DNA of 5,574 bases from Sideroxydans sp. (GCA_020057805.1 JAGVFD010000050.1:1-5574), one strand, 5' to 3'. Positions 1-5,523 are shown, numbered from the stretch's first letter. The notes: generated from the letters alone by a model not told the origin. Translations and numbers: made by a program.

Positions 1-783
1 CTGAATAGCACGCTCACCGCCTTCACTACAACAGGCGACCATGCCGACACCACGGCGGGCATATCGGGCATCAATAAATTAAAAAGCGTGAATCGTTTTT
101 GGACGCTCACGCCTGGGGCGGGACTGACCTTTACGACCTATGCCACCACCTTTAACTTTGTGGCGGGTGATGTAGATGCAGGTGCGACACCTGCCAGTTT
201 TATCGTGGCGCGTAAGCGTGTGGGCGTGTGGAGCTATCCCACCATGGTCGCGGCGAATCCACTGAACACCACGGCGAATGGCATGACACAGGCGGGTGGC
301 TTCGGTGAATTTGCTGTAGGCCAAGGCTTCCCCGCGTTTTCCATCACCAAGCTGGTGAGTGTGTTTTGGGATCCCGTTAATTCGAGTACAAACCCCAAAT
401 TTATTCCCGGCGCATTGGCGCAATACACCGTGCTGGTGAGCAACGCGGGCGGGCCTGCTGATAATAATTCCGTGTTCATTACCGACGCGACACCGCCTAA
501 TTTGGCCTTGAATGTGAGCGGCGCAGGCGGCCCTGTCACCTTCACCCAAGGCACTCCTAGTAGCACCTTGACCTACAACTTCATCGCCTTGGCAGATTTA
601 ACCGATGACGTAGATTTTTCAAACGATGGCGGCGCAACGTGGACGTATGTGCCTACCGCCGCTGCCGATGGTTGTGACTTAACGGTCACCCACCTACGCA
701 TCAATCCCAAAGGTGTTTTCATCGGCAACCCCACCCCGCCTGCACCTAGCTTGAGCTTGGTTTTCCGTATGTGCGTGCAGTAA
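1..783 (+). CDS. Secreted/surface repeat-domain protein, 3' part (5' truncated by window)
   Basis: The frame is open from base 1 to the TAA at 781-783, giving 260 residues of a longer protein. The GTG at 88 has no convincing ribosome binding site and lies inside the open frame, so it is not taken as a start. Codons about 20-108 (INKLKSVNRFWTL ... GEFAVGQ) resemble a beta-rich repeat domain common in large exported bacterial proteins: a 'NR[FY]WTL' opening followed by an 'FxxFAVGx' close. Codons about 117-165 (DPVNSSTNPKFIPGALAQYTV ... VFITDATPPNLAL) resemble a DUF11-type domain, an Ig-like fold of surface proteins. Composition is rich in Thr, Ala, Asn, Gly and Pro and nearly free of Cys, apart from one near codon 225 (DGCDL) and one in the terminal FRMCVQ, which could pair as a disulfide. 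No LPXTG, PEP-CTERM or membrane anchor is visible at the end. An exported adhesin-like or surface role is inferred; the exact function is unknown. It converges on mtgA. Confidence 0.75.
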   Translation: MNSTLTAFTTTGDHADTTAGISGINKLKSVNRFWTLTPGAGLTFTTYATTFNFVAGDVDAGATPASFIVARKRVGVWSYPTMVAANPLNTTANGMTQAGGFGEFAVGQGFPAFSITKLVSVFWDPVNSSTNPKFIPGALAQYTVLVSNAGGPADNNSVFITDATPPNLALNVSGAGGPVTFTQGTPSSTLTYNFIALADLTDDVDFSNDGGATWTYVPTAAADGCDLTVTHLRINPKGVFIGNPTPPAPSLSLVFRMCVQ

Positions 784-793
784 CGCGCAAGCT

Positions 794-917
794 TTTTGTG
801 GGCGCGCCTTCGGTGTTGTAGGTGGCCGATTTATCGGACGATGGTTACCCTGAATTTATCGCGCAACACTCTAAATGGGGCAAGAACCTCTTCGAGGTAA
901 ATTGCGCTCCCACAAAA
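794..917. repeat. BIME/REP-like inverted repeat cluster
   Basis: The arm at 794-807 (ttttgtgggcgcgc) and the arm at 904-917 (gcgctcccacaaaa) are inverted copies matching at 13 of 14 positions. Between them are two short perfect hairpins: ccgat/atcgg at 826-837 and acctc/gaggt at 886-898. A gtgttg (813-818) and a caacac (864-869) also form an inverted pair. The 'GTGGGxGCG' ends look like the dispersed REP-type elements of proteobacteria, here as two head-to-head units. No coding function is visible. Family assignment is by resemblance only. Confidence 0.45.
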
Positions 918-1002
918 CCAACCCCCTCCAGCTCCCCCTTGTCAGGGGGAGAGCGAAGCCAGCTCCTCCCCTGACAAGGGGAGGTTGGGAGGGGTTGGTT
1001 TT
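914..1002. repeat. Large imperfect palindrome between convergent genes; possible bidirectional terminator
   Basis: The left arm 914-950 and right arm 967-1002 are near-complete reverse complements, both ending outward in GGTTGGTTTT when read from the centre. Each arm contains its own small palindrome (ccccct-tgtc-aggggg on the left, cccct-gaca-agggg on the right). The 16-base centre pairs further through gagc (951-954) and gctc (962-965). The whole unit could fold into one long hairpin with few bulges. It lies between the stop of the surface protein gene (783) and the stop of mtgA (1020), and the terminal T runs make two-way termination plausible. GC-rich elements built around a 'CCCCTTGTCAGGGG' core are known as dispersed repeats in many bacteria, so it is probably one of several genomic copies. 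Confidence 0.7.
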
Positions 1003-1019
1003 GAATGAACTACAAGCGC

Positions 1020-1715
1020 TTATGGAATCTCCGCATCGGGCATGCGGTCGAGGATAAGCAGGGTTTTGTTTAACATGCCGCGCGCCTCGCGGTGAGTGTC
1101 GTAGTAGCGCGGATTGGGCACCATGGCGGCGAGGCGGGCGGCTTGTTCGGCAGAAAGTTGCGCTGCGCTCACGCCAAAATAATGACGCGCGGCGGCTTCT
1201 GCACCAAACACACCGTTGCCCCACTCGATGACATTTAGATAAATCTCAAAAATTCTTTGCTTGTCCATCACCGTTTCCAGCATCAGCGTGATGATGACTT
1301 CTTCGCCTTTGCGCCACGGCGTGCGCTTAGTGGAGAGGAATAAATTCTTGGCTAACTGCTGGCTGATGGTCGAGCCACCCGCCACAATTTTTCCCTTCTT
1401 CAAATTTTTTTCGTAGGCTTTTTGAATGCCTTCCCAATCGAAGCCTTCGTGGTCAATGAACTTCGCATCTTCTGAAACAATCAAGGCACGCTTTAGATTT
1501 TTGGAAATTTTGGGGTAGTCCACCCACTGGTGTTTCAACGTGGCTTTAGGATTTTTGTCCTGCATTACCTCAAGACGATCTTCCATGAAGGAACTGCTGG
1601 CAGGATCGAATTTAATCCACCACACAATGTGCGCGAACAGCCACAGCTGATACAGCACCAGCAAGGCAAATAGCCCGATGACGATACGCATGAAAAGACT
1701 GCGAGGGGCTTTCAT
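1020..1715 (-). CDS. mtgA: Monofunctional biosynthetic peptidoglycan transglycosylase MtgA
   Basis: This 231-residue inner-membrane enzyme polymerises lipid II into glycan strands at the periplasmic face, without a transpeptidase domain. Residues about 10-34 form one N-terminal membrane segment. The GT51 domain follows with its motifs in order: EDAKFIDHEG at 82-91 with the presumed catalytic Glu82, GGSTISQQLAKNLFL at 113-127, RKGEE at 135-139 with the second key Glu139, and the KQRIFEIYLN...EWGNGVFGAEAAA block at 151-174. Length is close to the usual 230-245 residues, so the gene is intact. The start ATG at 1713-1715 overlaps the aroE stop as ATGA, which suggests translational coupling; Met9 (codon 1689-1691) is a possible alternative start. 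The stop TAA at 1020-1022 is followed by the large palindrome. The aroE-mtgA pairing is, to my knowledge, frequent in betaproteobacteria. Function is assigned with high confidence from the family motifs. Confidence 0.95.
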   Translation of the reverse strand: MKAPRSLFMRIVIGLFALLVLYQLWLFAHIVWWIKFDPASSSFMEDRLEVMQDKNPKATLKHQWVDYPKISKNLKRALIVSEDAKFIDHEGFDWEGIQKAYEKNLKKGKIVAGGSTISQQLAKNLFLSTKRTPWRKGEEVIITLMLETVMDKQRIFEIYLNVIEWGNGVFGAEAAARHYFGVSAAQLSAEQAARLAAMVPNPRYYDTHREARGMLNKTLLILDRMPDAEIP

Positions 1716-2521
1716 TGCTTGCGCATCGCCTCAAGTACGGGCCGGGTATCAGGGCGCATCTTGCGCCACAGCGCAAATGAGGTGGCTGCTTGTTCGACCA
1801 ACATGCCCAGCCCATCCGCAATAACCGAAGCACCCTGCGCTCGCGCAAATTTTAAGAACGGTGTTTCTTTTCCATACATCATGTCGTAGGCGAGTGCGCC
1901 GGGTTTGAACAAACCATCGGGTAGCGGGGGTAATTCATCCGACAGTCCGCTAGATGTTGCGTTGATGATGATGTCGAAGCGACGACCTGCGAGGTCTTCG
2001 TAACGCTTGGCGAACACCGTGCCTGCGCCCTCAAAAGCTTTCGCCAGTGTTTGTGCTTTTTCTAAAGTGCGATTGGCGATGATGATGCCCGCACCTGCAT
2101 TGAACAGCGGCCACATCACTCCCGCCGCCGCCCCGCCCGCGCCGAGGATGAGCGCATCTTTGAAGAGCAATTTGTATTGCACGTTCTTTTCGATGTCGGC
2201 CAGCAGCCCTACACCATCCGTGTTGTCGCCGAGGATTTGGTCACCTTCAAAAATCAAGGTGTTCACTGCACTTGCATCGTTAGCGCGACCACTGCGCTGC
2301 GTCGCCAATTGGTACGCTTCAAACTTGAACGGCACAGTTACGTTGCAGCCTTTGTACCCGGCGGCACGTAAGCGGGCGATGGTGTCGGCAAAGCCATCTA
2401 GCGGAGATTCAATCGCTTCGTAGCTGATGTCCTGTCCAGTCTGCTGCGCGAACATGTTGTGAATGAACGGCGATTTGCTGTGCGAGATGGGGTTGCCGAT
2501 TACGGCATATTTGTCGGTCAT
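1712..2521 (-). CDS. aroE: Shikimate dehydrogenase (NADP+)
   Basis: This 269-residue cytoplasmic enzyme reduces 3-dehydroshikimate to shikimate with NADPH, the fourth step of the chorismate pathway. Visible motifs: the substrate-binding GNPISHSKSP at 9-18, NVTVPFK at 60-66 with catalytic Lys66, GDNTDGVG at 98-105 with catalytic Asp102, the Rossmann loop GAGGAAAG at 127-134, the NADP phosphate-contact motif NRT at 150-152, NATSSGL at 187-193, and DGLGMLVEQAA at 236-246 with Gln244. Length matches the family (about 270). The ATG at 2519-2521 is chosen because family homology begins exactly there (MTDKYAVIGNP); an open extension upstream to 2650 runs into znuB and has no family resemblance. No clear Shine-Dalgarno sequence precedes the start. 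It lies 41 bases after znuB and overlaps mtgA by four bases. A promoter-like sequence sits just upstream. Confidence 0.97.
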   Translation of the reverse strand: MTDKYAVIGNPISHSKSPFIHNMFAQQTGQDISYEAIESPLDGFADTIARLRAAGYKGCNVTVPFKFEAYQLATQRSGRANDASAVNTLIFEGDQILGDNTDGVGLLADIEKNVQYKLLFKDALILGAGGAAAGVMWPLFNAGAGIIIANRTLEKAQTLAKAFEGAGTVFAKRYEDLAGRRFDIIINATSSGLSDELPPLPDGLFKPGALAYDMMYGKETPFLKFARAQGASVIADGLGMLVEQAATSFALWRKMRPDTRPVLEAMRKQ

Positions 2522-2551
2522 ATTGGTGCGGACAGTTTGAAAAGTGCGCGG

Positions 2552-2580
2552 ATTATAACGGCTTAATCCGTCCGCTTCAG
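2552..2580 (-). promoter_or_regulatory. Candidate sigma-70 promoter for aroE-mtgA
   Basis: Read on the minus strand, a perfect TATAAT lies at 2557-2552, with CTGAAG at 2580-2575 placed 17 bases upstream. CTGAAG matches only the TGA core of the TTGACA consensus. Transcription would start near 2545, leaving a leader of about 24 bases before the aroE ATG at 2521. The -35 region falls inside the last codons of znuB, so aroE-mtgA could be expressed independently of the metal genes. Prediction from consensus only. Confidence 0.5.
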
Positions 2581-3309
2581 TAGTGCTGTCAGCAATCCCA
2601 CTACCGCCATCGCACAGACGATCGTGACGCCAGAGGGGAAGTCTAACCACACTGAAAGTAGTAAGCCAATGGCATAGCCAGCGATGCCAATTCCGAAGGC
2701 ATATAGCAGGCGATGGTGTTGCAGTTTGTGTGTGGCGAGAGCGGGCACAATGAGGCTGGTGAATACGAGATAGATGCCGACCAGTTGCACTGAGGCCGTC
2801 ACCGCCAGTGCAAACAGTGCATAGAACGCCAAATGACTTTGGCTGCTACGTAAGCTGCGCCATGCAATGAGCAGCGCGCCACTCAATAAAGCGGTACCCA
2901 TCAGTTGTGAGTTGTTCACCCAAAGAATCTGGCCTACTAATAGGTCTTTTAGATGTTCACCTGCGTGTATGTCGTGGCTCATCAATAGCATGCCTAAGCT
3001 GGCTGAAAGTACGAAGGTGAGGCCGATGTAAGCTTCTTTTACATCAGGCGCACTGCGTTCAATCCACGCCAATAAACCTGCACCACACAAAGCACTGCTT
3101 GCTGCGATGAGTTGCACCAGTAGCGGTTCGTGATCGAGTTCCAGCAATGCTGCGATGATGACGCCTAGCCCCGCGATTTGGGCAATAGCAAGATCGGCAA
3201 AAATCACACCGCGTTGTAACACGCGCATACCGAAAGGGATGTGCGTGGCAAGGACCAATAGTCCAGCGATGAAGGCGGGGATGAGGATGCTGAGTTCGAG
3301 CGTGTTCAT
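2563..3309 (-). CDS. znuB: Zinc/divalent-metal ABC transporter permease, ZnuB-like (ABC-3 family)
   Basis: This 248-residue inner-membrane protein would form the channel of a zinc or manganese importer, working as a dimer with a ZnuC-type ATPase and a ZnuA-type binding protein. It is almost entirely hydrophobic, with roughly seven to eight membrane segments (about 6-24, 38-56, 64-83, 95-111, 134-150, 158-184, 203-221, 225-243). Family landmarks are the early FGMRVLQRGVIFADLAIAQIAGLG stretch at about 26-49, the DLLVGQILWV loop at about 122-131, and the GIYLVFTSLIVPALA helix. The ATG at 3307-3309 is chosen because the hydrophobic family-like start follows at once. An in-frame ATG at 3331-3333 lies within a REP-like repeat and is rejected. 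The Shine-Dalgarno sequence is weak. It lies downstream of the GTPase gene, separated by 190 bases of repeats, and 41 bases before aroE. Metal specificity is inferred from the neighbours. No ATPase gene adjoins it. Confidence 0.88.
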   Translation of the reverse strand: MNTLELSILIPAFIAGLLVLATHIPFGMRVLQRGVIFADLAIAQIAGLGVIIAALLELDHEPLLVQLIAASSALCGAGLLAWIERSAPDVKEAYIGLTFVLSASLGMLLMSHDIHAGEHLKDLLVGQILWVNNSQLMGTALLSGALLIAWRSLRSSQSHLAFYALFALAVTASVQLVGIYLVFTSLIVPALATHKLQHHRLLYAFGIGIAGYAIGLLLSVWLDFPSGVTIVCAMAVVGLLTALLKRTD

Positions 3310-3327
3310 ATAGTCTTTTAAGTAGCC

Positions 3328-3388
3328 CGTCATTCCGGCCTTTCGACAGGCTCAAGATAAACTGCCCTGCGGGCAGGCCGGAATCCAG
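3328..3388. repeat. REP-like element copy A with an expanded loop
   Basis: Perfect 9-bp arms attccggcc (3332-3340) and ggccggaat (3376-3384) are flanked by cgtc on the left and ccag on the right. Compared with the compact copy at 3448-3476, 33 bases (about 3340-3372) appear inserted in the loop. The insert includes a 'tttcgacaggctcaag' segment resembling another widespread dispersed repeat, and overlaps a perfect small hairpin tgccc-tgc-gggca at 3363-3375. It lies in the leader of znuB. Confidence 0.75.
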
Positions 3389-3403
3389 ATAGTTAAATAA
3401 GCA

Positions 3404-3416
3404 CCCGCATCGCGGG
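3404..3416. repeat. Small hairpin between REP copies A and B
   Basis: The sequence cccgc-atc-gcggg forms a perfect 5-bp stem with a 3-base loop. It lies in the 59-base stretch separating two oppositely oriented REP-like elements. It may be part of a composite repeat cluster; no T run follows, so a terminator is unlikely. Confidence 0.4.
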
Positions 3417-3447
3417 ACAAAACCTAAATGCCTCTTCAATAAAACCG

Positions 3448-3476
3448 CTGGATTCCGGCCTGCGCCGGAATGACGG
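3448..3476. repeat. REP-like element copy B (compact, inverted orientation)
   Basis: Arms attccggc (3452-3459) and gccggaat (3464-3471) form a perfect 8-bp stem around a 4-base loop, with ctgg on the left and gacgg on the right. This is the reverse orientation of copies A and C, so A and B make an inverted pair in the 190-base gap between the GTPase gene and znuB. Elements with a 'GTCATTCCGGC...GCCGGAATCCAG' pattern are widespread in proteobacterial genomes. Confidence 0.8.
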
Positions 3477-3499
3477 CAGATTTGTAAAGTGACGAATAA

Positions 3500-4510
3500 T
3501 TAAATTTGCATCAAGCGTTTTCGAATATCCATCTCGTCTAGTCCTTTGCCGATAAATACGAGGCGTGATTGTGGCTCATCTTCACGCCAGCCTATGAGTG
3601 GCGTGTAAGGATAGAGCGTATGTTGTACGGCGTGAATCGCTAGTGGCATGGGGTGGTCAGTCACGTGCAGGATGCCTTTCATGCGCAGCAATCGCTCGTG
3701 ATAGGTTTCGCACACATTCTTCAGTACGGGCTCGAGTTGCGCGAAGGTGAGCGATGAGGGTAGGGTGACAGTGAAGTTGTGCACTTTATCGTCATGCACT
3801 TTTTGCGGCAGGGTGGCTGGCTGGTTTGAGCGGCTGGCGCGTATCCATCGTTGTGGTTGCGCCTGCTTGCTGGCAAGATCGAACAGGCCAACATCCATGA
3901 TCGAATAAGGGCTGATTACGCCGTGAGTGATACGGTGCTGGGTTGCGCCAGAGTTCAGATTGGCGAGCTCAAAAGAAAGTGCATTCACTTGCTCGTCGCT
4001 GGCCAAATCGGTTTTTGAAAGCAGCAGAACATCGGCAATTGCTACTTGTTTTTGTGCTTCCCCATGTTGCTTGATTTGATCTAAACCGTACACGCTATCC
4101 ACCGTCACAATCACTGCATCTAGACGGTAGTGATGAAGGATGATGTCTTCGTTCAACAGATTGGCGAGGATGTGTGCGGGGTCGGCGAGTCCGGTGGTTT
4201 CAATCACCAGTCGCGTGAAGTGAGGAACGGCCTTGACCACGCGCTTGAAGTAAAGGTCGCGCATCGTCCCCGCCAACTCCGAGCGCAAGGTGCAACATAA
4301 ACAGCCCGACCCGAGCAACACCGTGTTGTCTTTGACGTAGTTGTCCTCTACGTTGCGCGCGAGGATGTGATCCAAGCCTGCGGCTCCAATCTCGTTGATG
4401 ATGACAGCGGTGTCTTTCATACCCTCATGGTGTAACAACTTTTGCAGCAGCGTAGTTTTACCGCTGCCAAGAAAGCCGGTGAGGAGTGTGACTGGGATGC
4501 GTTTGTCCAT
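3500..4510 (-). CDS. COG0523 (CobW/ZNG1-type) GTPase, putative zinc metallochaperone
   Basis: This 336-residue cytoplasmic G3E-family GTPase probably binds metal and passes it to client proteins, with GTP hydrolysis driving transfer. N-terminal GTPase motifs are complete: P-loop GFLGSGKT at 12-19, INEIGAAGLD at 38-47 (switch I region), the metal-binding GCLCC (CxCC) at 69-73, ETTGLADP at 104-111 (Walker B/switch II), and SKTD at 165-168 as the NKxD-type guanine-specificity motif. The C-terminal CobW domain (about 245-336) shows LLRMKGIL, QHTLYPYTPLIGW and RLVFIGKGLD. The linker has no His-rich stretch, unlike some members. Length is typical (320-400). The start ATG at 4508-4510 directly precedes the P-loop strand; its Shine-Dalgarno sequence is poor. 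Its position between znuA- and znuB-like genes argues for a zinc role, close to ZigA/YciC/YeiR-type proteins, rather than cobalamin synthesis. The precise subfamily and the client protein cannot be read from sequence. Confidence 0.93.
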   Translation of the reverse strand: MDKRIPVTLLTGFLGSGKTTLLQKLLHHEGMKDTAVIINEIGAAGLDHILARNVEDNYVKDNTVLLGSGCLCCTLRSELAGTMRDLYFKRVVKAVPHFTRLVIETTGLADPAHILANLLNEDIILHHYRLDAVIVTVDSVYGLDQIKQHGEAQKQVAIADVLLLSKTDLASDEQVNALSFELANLNSGATQHRITHGVISPYSIMDVGLFDLASKQAQPQRWIRASRSNQPATLPQKVHDDKVHNFTVTLPSSLTFAQLEPVLKNVCETYHERLLRMKGILHVTDHPMPLAIHAVQHTLYPYTPLIGWREDEPQSRLVFIGKGLDEMDIRKRLMQI

Positions 4511-4540
4511 AGCATTATTTAATTTCGGTATTCATTGATC

Positions 4541-4568
4541 CGTCATACCGGCGGAGGCCGGTATCCAG
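4541..4568. repeat. REP-like element copy C (compensated stem variant)
   Basis: Arms ataccggc (4545-4552) and gccggtat (4557-4564) form a perfect 8-bp stem around ggag, flanked by cgtc and ccag as in copy A. Relative to copies A and B the third stem pair is changed on both sides (t:a to a:t), so pairing is kept. It lies in the 110-base gap between znuA and the GTPase gene. Confidence 0.8.
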
Positions 4569-4581
4569 CCAATAAAACAGA

Positions 4582-4596
4582 CAGTGCGACGCACTG
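4582..4596 (-). terminator. Possible weak terminator/hairpin after znuA
   Basis: A perfect 6-bp stem (cagtgc and gcactg around a 3-base loop) lies 25 bases past the znuA stop. On the minus strand it is followed by TCTGTTTTATT, a broken U-rich tract. It could attenuate read-through from znuA into the GTPase gene or simply stabilise the 3' end of the znuA message. The short stem and interrupted T run make efficient termination uncertain. Confidence 0.4.
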
Positions 4597-4620
4597 ACAA
4601 ATTTATTTTTATGGAGGGCT

Positions 4621-5517
4621 TTATTTTAAGCCGCCCAGCAATCGCGCAATCGTGTCATCAAACAATCCATATAAATCCTTGGCTTTATCGCTGCCACCCA
4701 CCGAGTAAGGCAATTCCACTGCGGCAATGTGAGCACGCTCGGCAAGCCATTCAGAAGGGCGTGCATTTTGATACGCCGCACGTAACACCATTCTGGCGGG
4801 TTGTTTTTGGAGAGTGTTCAACACCTGCGATAGGTGTACAGCACTGGGTTCCATGCCGGGTTTGGGTTCCAGTGTCGCCACTTGTTTTAGTCCTAACCAA
4901 GCATTCAAATAGGGAAAGCCTTTATGTTGCACCACGATAGGAATGCCTTTGAGCGGCGCCGCTTGTTCCTCCCATTGGGCAATCGCCGCGCGCCATTGTT
5001 GATTGAACGCAGTGAGACGTTGTTGATAATACGTGGCATTGTTGGGGTCGAGCTGTGCCATGCGTTGGCTCAATGCTGCAGCGATGGGCAAAAAGTTTCG
5101 CGCATCGGTTTGAATGTGTGGGTTGCCTTGCGCATGGACGTCACCTTCGCCACGATCTAATCGTGCGGGCACTTCCAGCATCTGCACAAATTGTGCCGCT
5201 TCAAAATACCCCGTACTGCCCACTTGCACGGCATTGTTACCCGATTCGCGCAACACCACAGGCAGCCACGCCACTTCTAATTCCGCCCCCGTACATACCA
5301 CTAGATTGGCGCGGCGTGCCTTGGCGATCAAGCTGGGACGCGCTTCGATACGATGCGGGTCTTGCAGTGCAGCGGTTGCGCTGTAGAGGTTGGCTTTATC
5401 TCCTGCGAGTTCTTGAGTGAGCGCAGCCCATTCGGGTTCGCAGGCGAACACGTTGAGGGTGGCATGGGCTGGGCTGCTTAAAATAAGCAGAGAGAGTGCG
5501 AATAGAATTTTATGCAT
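4621..5517 (-). CDS. znuA: Periplasmic zinc/metal ABC transporter substrate-binding protein, ZnuA-like
   Basis: This 298-residue cluster A-I metal-binding protein captures zinc (or manganese) in the periplasm and delivers it to the ABC-3 permease. Residues 1-19 form a classical signal peptide (MHK, hydrophobic core, AHA cleavage site); Cys26 is not in a lipobox position. Likely metal ligands are His55 (DPHRIEARPS), His134 (GNPHIQTD), His198 (VVQHKGFPYL) and an acidic residue near Asp277 (GGSDKAKDLYG). GAELEVAWLP (77-86) and LEPKPGMEPSAVHL (216-229) are further family-type segments. The His-rich loop of enterobacterial ZnuA is absent; the corresponding region (about 118-133) is short with a single His128. 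The start ATG at 5515-5517 is preceded by GGAG (5527-5524) with 6-base spacing, the best ribosome binding site in the window. It is the first of the minus-strand genes seen. Zinc is favoured over manganese because of the COG0523 neighbour and the His ligands, but this is inference. No Zur-like operator is recognisable in the 57 bases available upstream. Confidence 0.9.
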   Translation of the reverse strand: MHKILFALSLLILSSPAHATLNVFACEPEWAALTQELAGDKANLYSATAALQDPHRIEARPSLIAKARRANLVVCTGAELEVAWLPVVLRESGNNAVQVGSTGYFEAAQFVQMLEVPARLDRGEGDVHAQGNPHIQTDARNFLPIAAALSQRMAQLDPNNATYYQQRLTAFNQQWRAAIAQWEEQAAPLKGIPIVVQHKGFPYLNAWLGLKQVATLEPKPGMEPSAVHLSQVLNTLQKQPARMVLRAAYQNARPSEWLAERAHIAAVELPYSVGGSDKAKDLYGLFDDTIARLLGGLK

Positions 5518-5523
5518 TAGATA

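Noticed and set aside
79..549. Minus-strand open frame of 156 codons opposite the surface protein gene
   Set aside because: Arg/His/Cys-rich translation with no family resemblance. It is the antisense of a plus-strand frame that is open from base 1 and has clear domain-like sequence.
875..1057. Plus-strand open frame of 60 codons across the palindrome
   Set aside because: It is formed almost entirely by the repeat arms (mirrored 'PLVRG' peptides) and has no ribosome binding site.
871..1224. Minus-strand open frame of 117 codons over the palindrome and the mtgA end
   Set aside because: It runs through the inverted repeat and overlaps mtgA in another frame. The translation is low-complexity Arg/Ser-rich, typical of repeat read-through.
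2007..2423. Plus-strand open frame of 138 codons antisense to aroE
   Set aside because: It lies wholly inside aroE, which has every catalytic motif. The translation shows no recognisable domain.
2522..2650. N-terminal extension of aroE by 43 codons
   Set aside because: The extension overlaps the znuB end and resembles no shikimate dehydrogenase. Family homology starts exactly at the ATG at 2521.
3310..3333. Upstream ATG of znuB adding eight residues
   Set aside because: This ATG is made by the REP-like repeat (cgtcattcc). The family-like hydrophobic N-terminus begins at the next Met.
3059..3439. Minus-strand open frame of 126 codons overlapping the znuB start
   Set aside because: It contains the peptide FILSLSKGRNDG, a common by-product of translating dispersed repeats, and then runs through znuB out of frame.
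3328..3476. CRISPR-like array from the repeated hairpins
   Set aside because: Only two units, in opposite orientation and of unequal length, with no regular spacers and no cas genes.
5055..5420. Plus-strand open frames antisense to znuA
   Set aside because: They lie inside the znuA coding region, which has a signal peptide, a ribosome binding site and metal ligands. The antisense translations look random.
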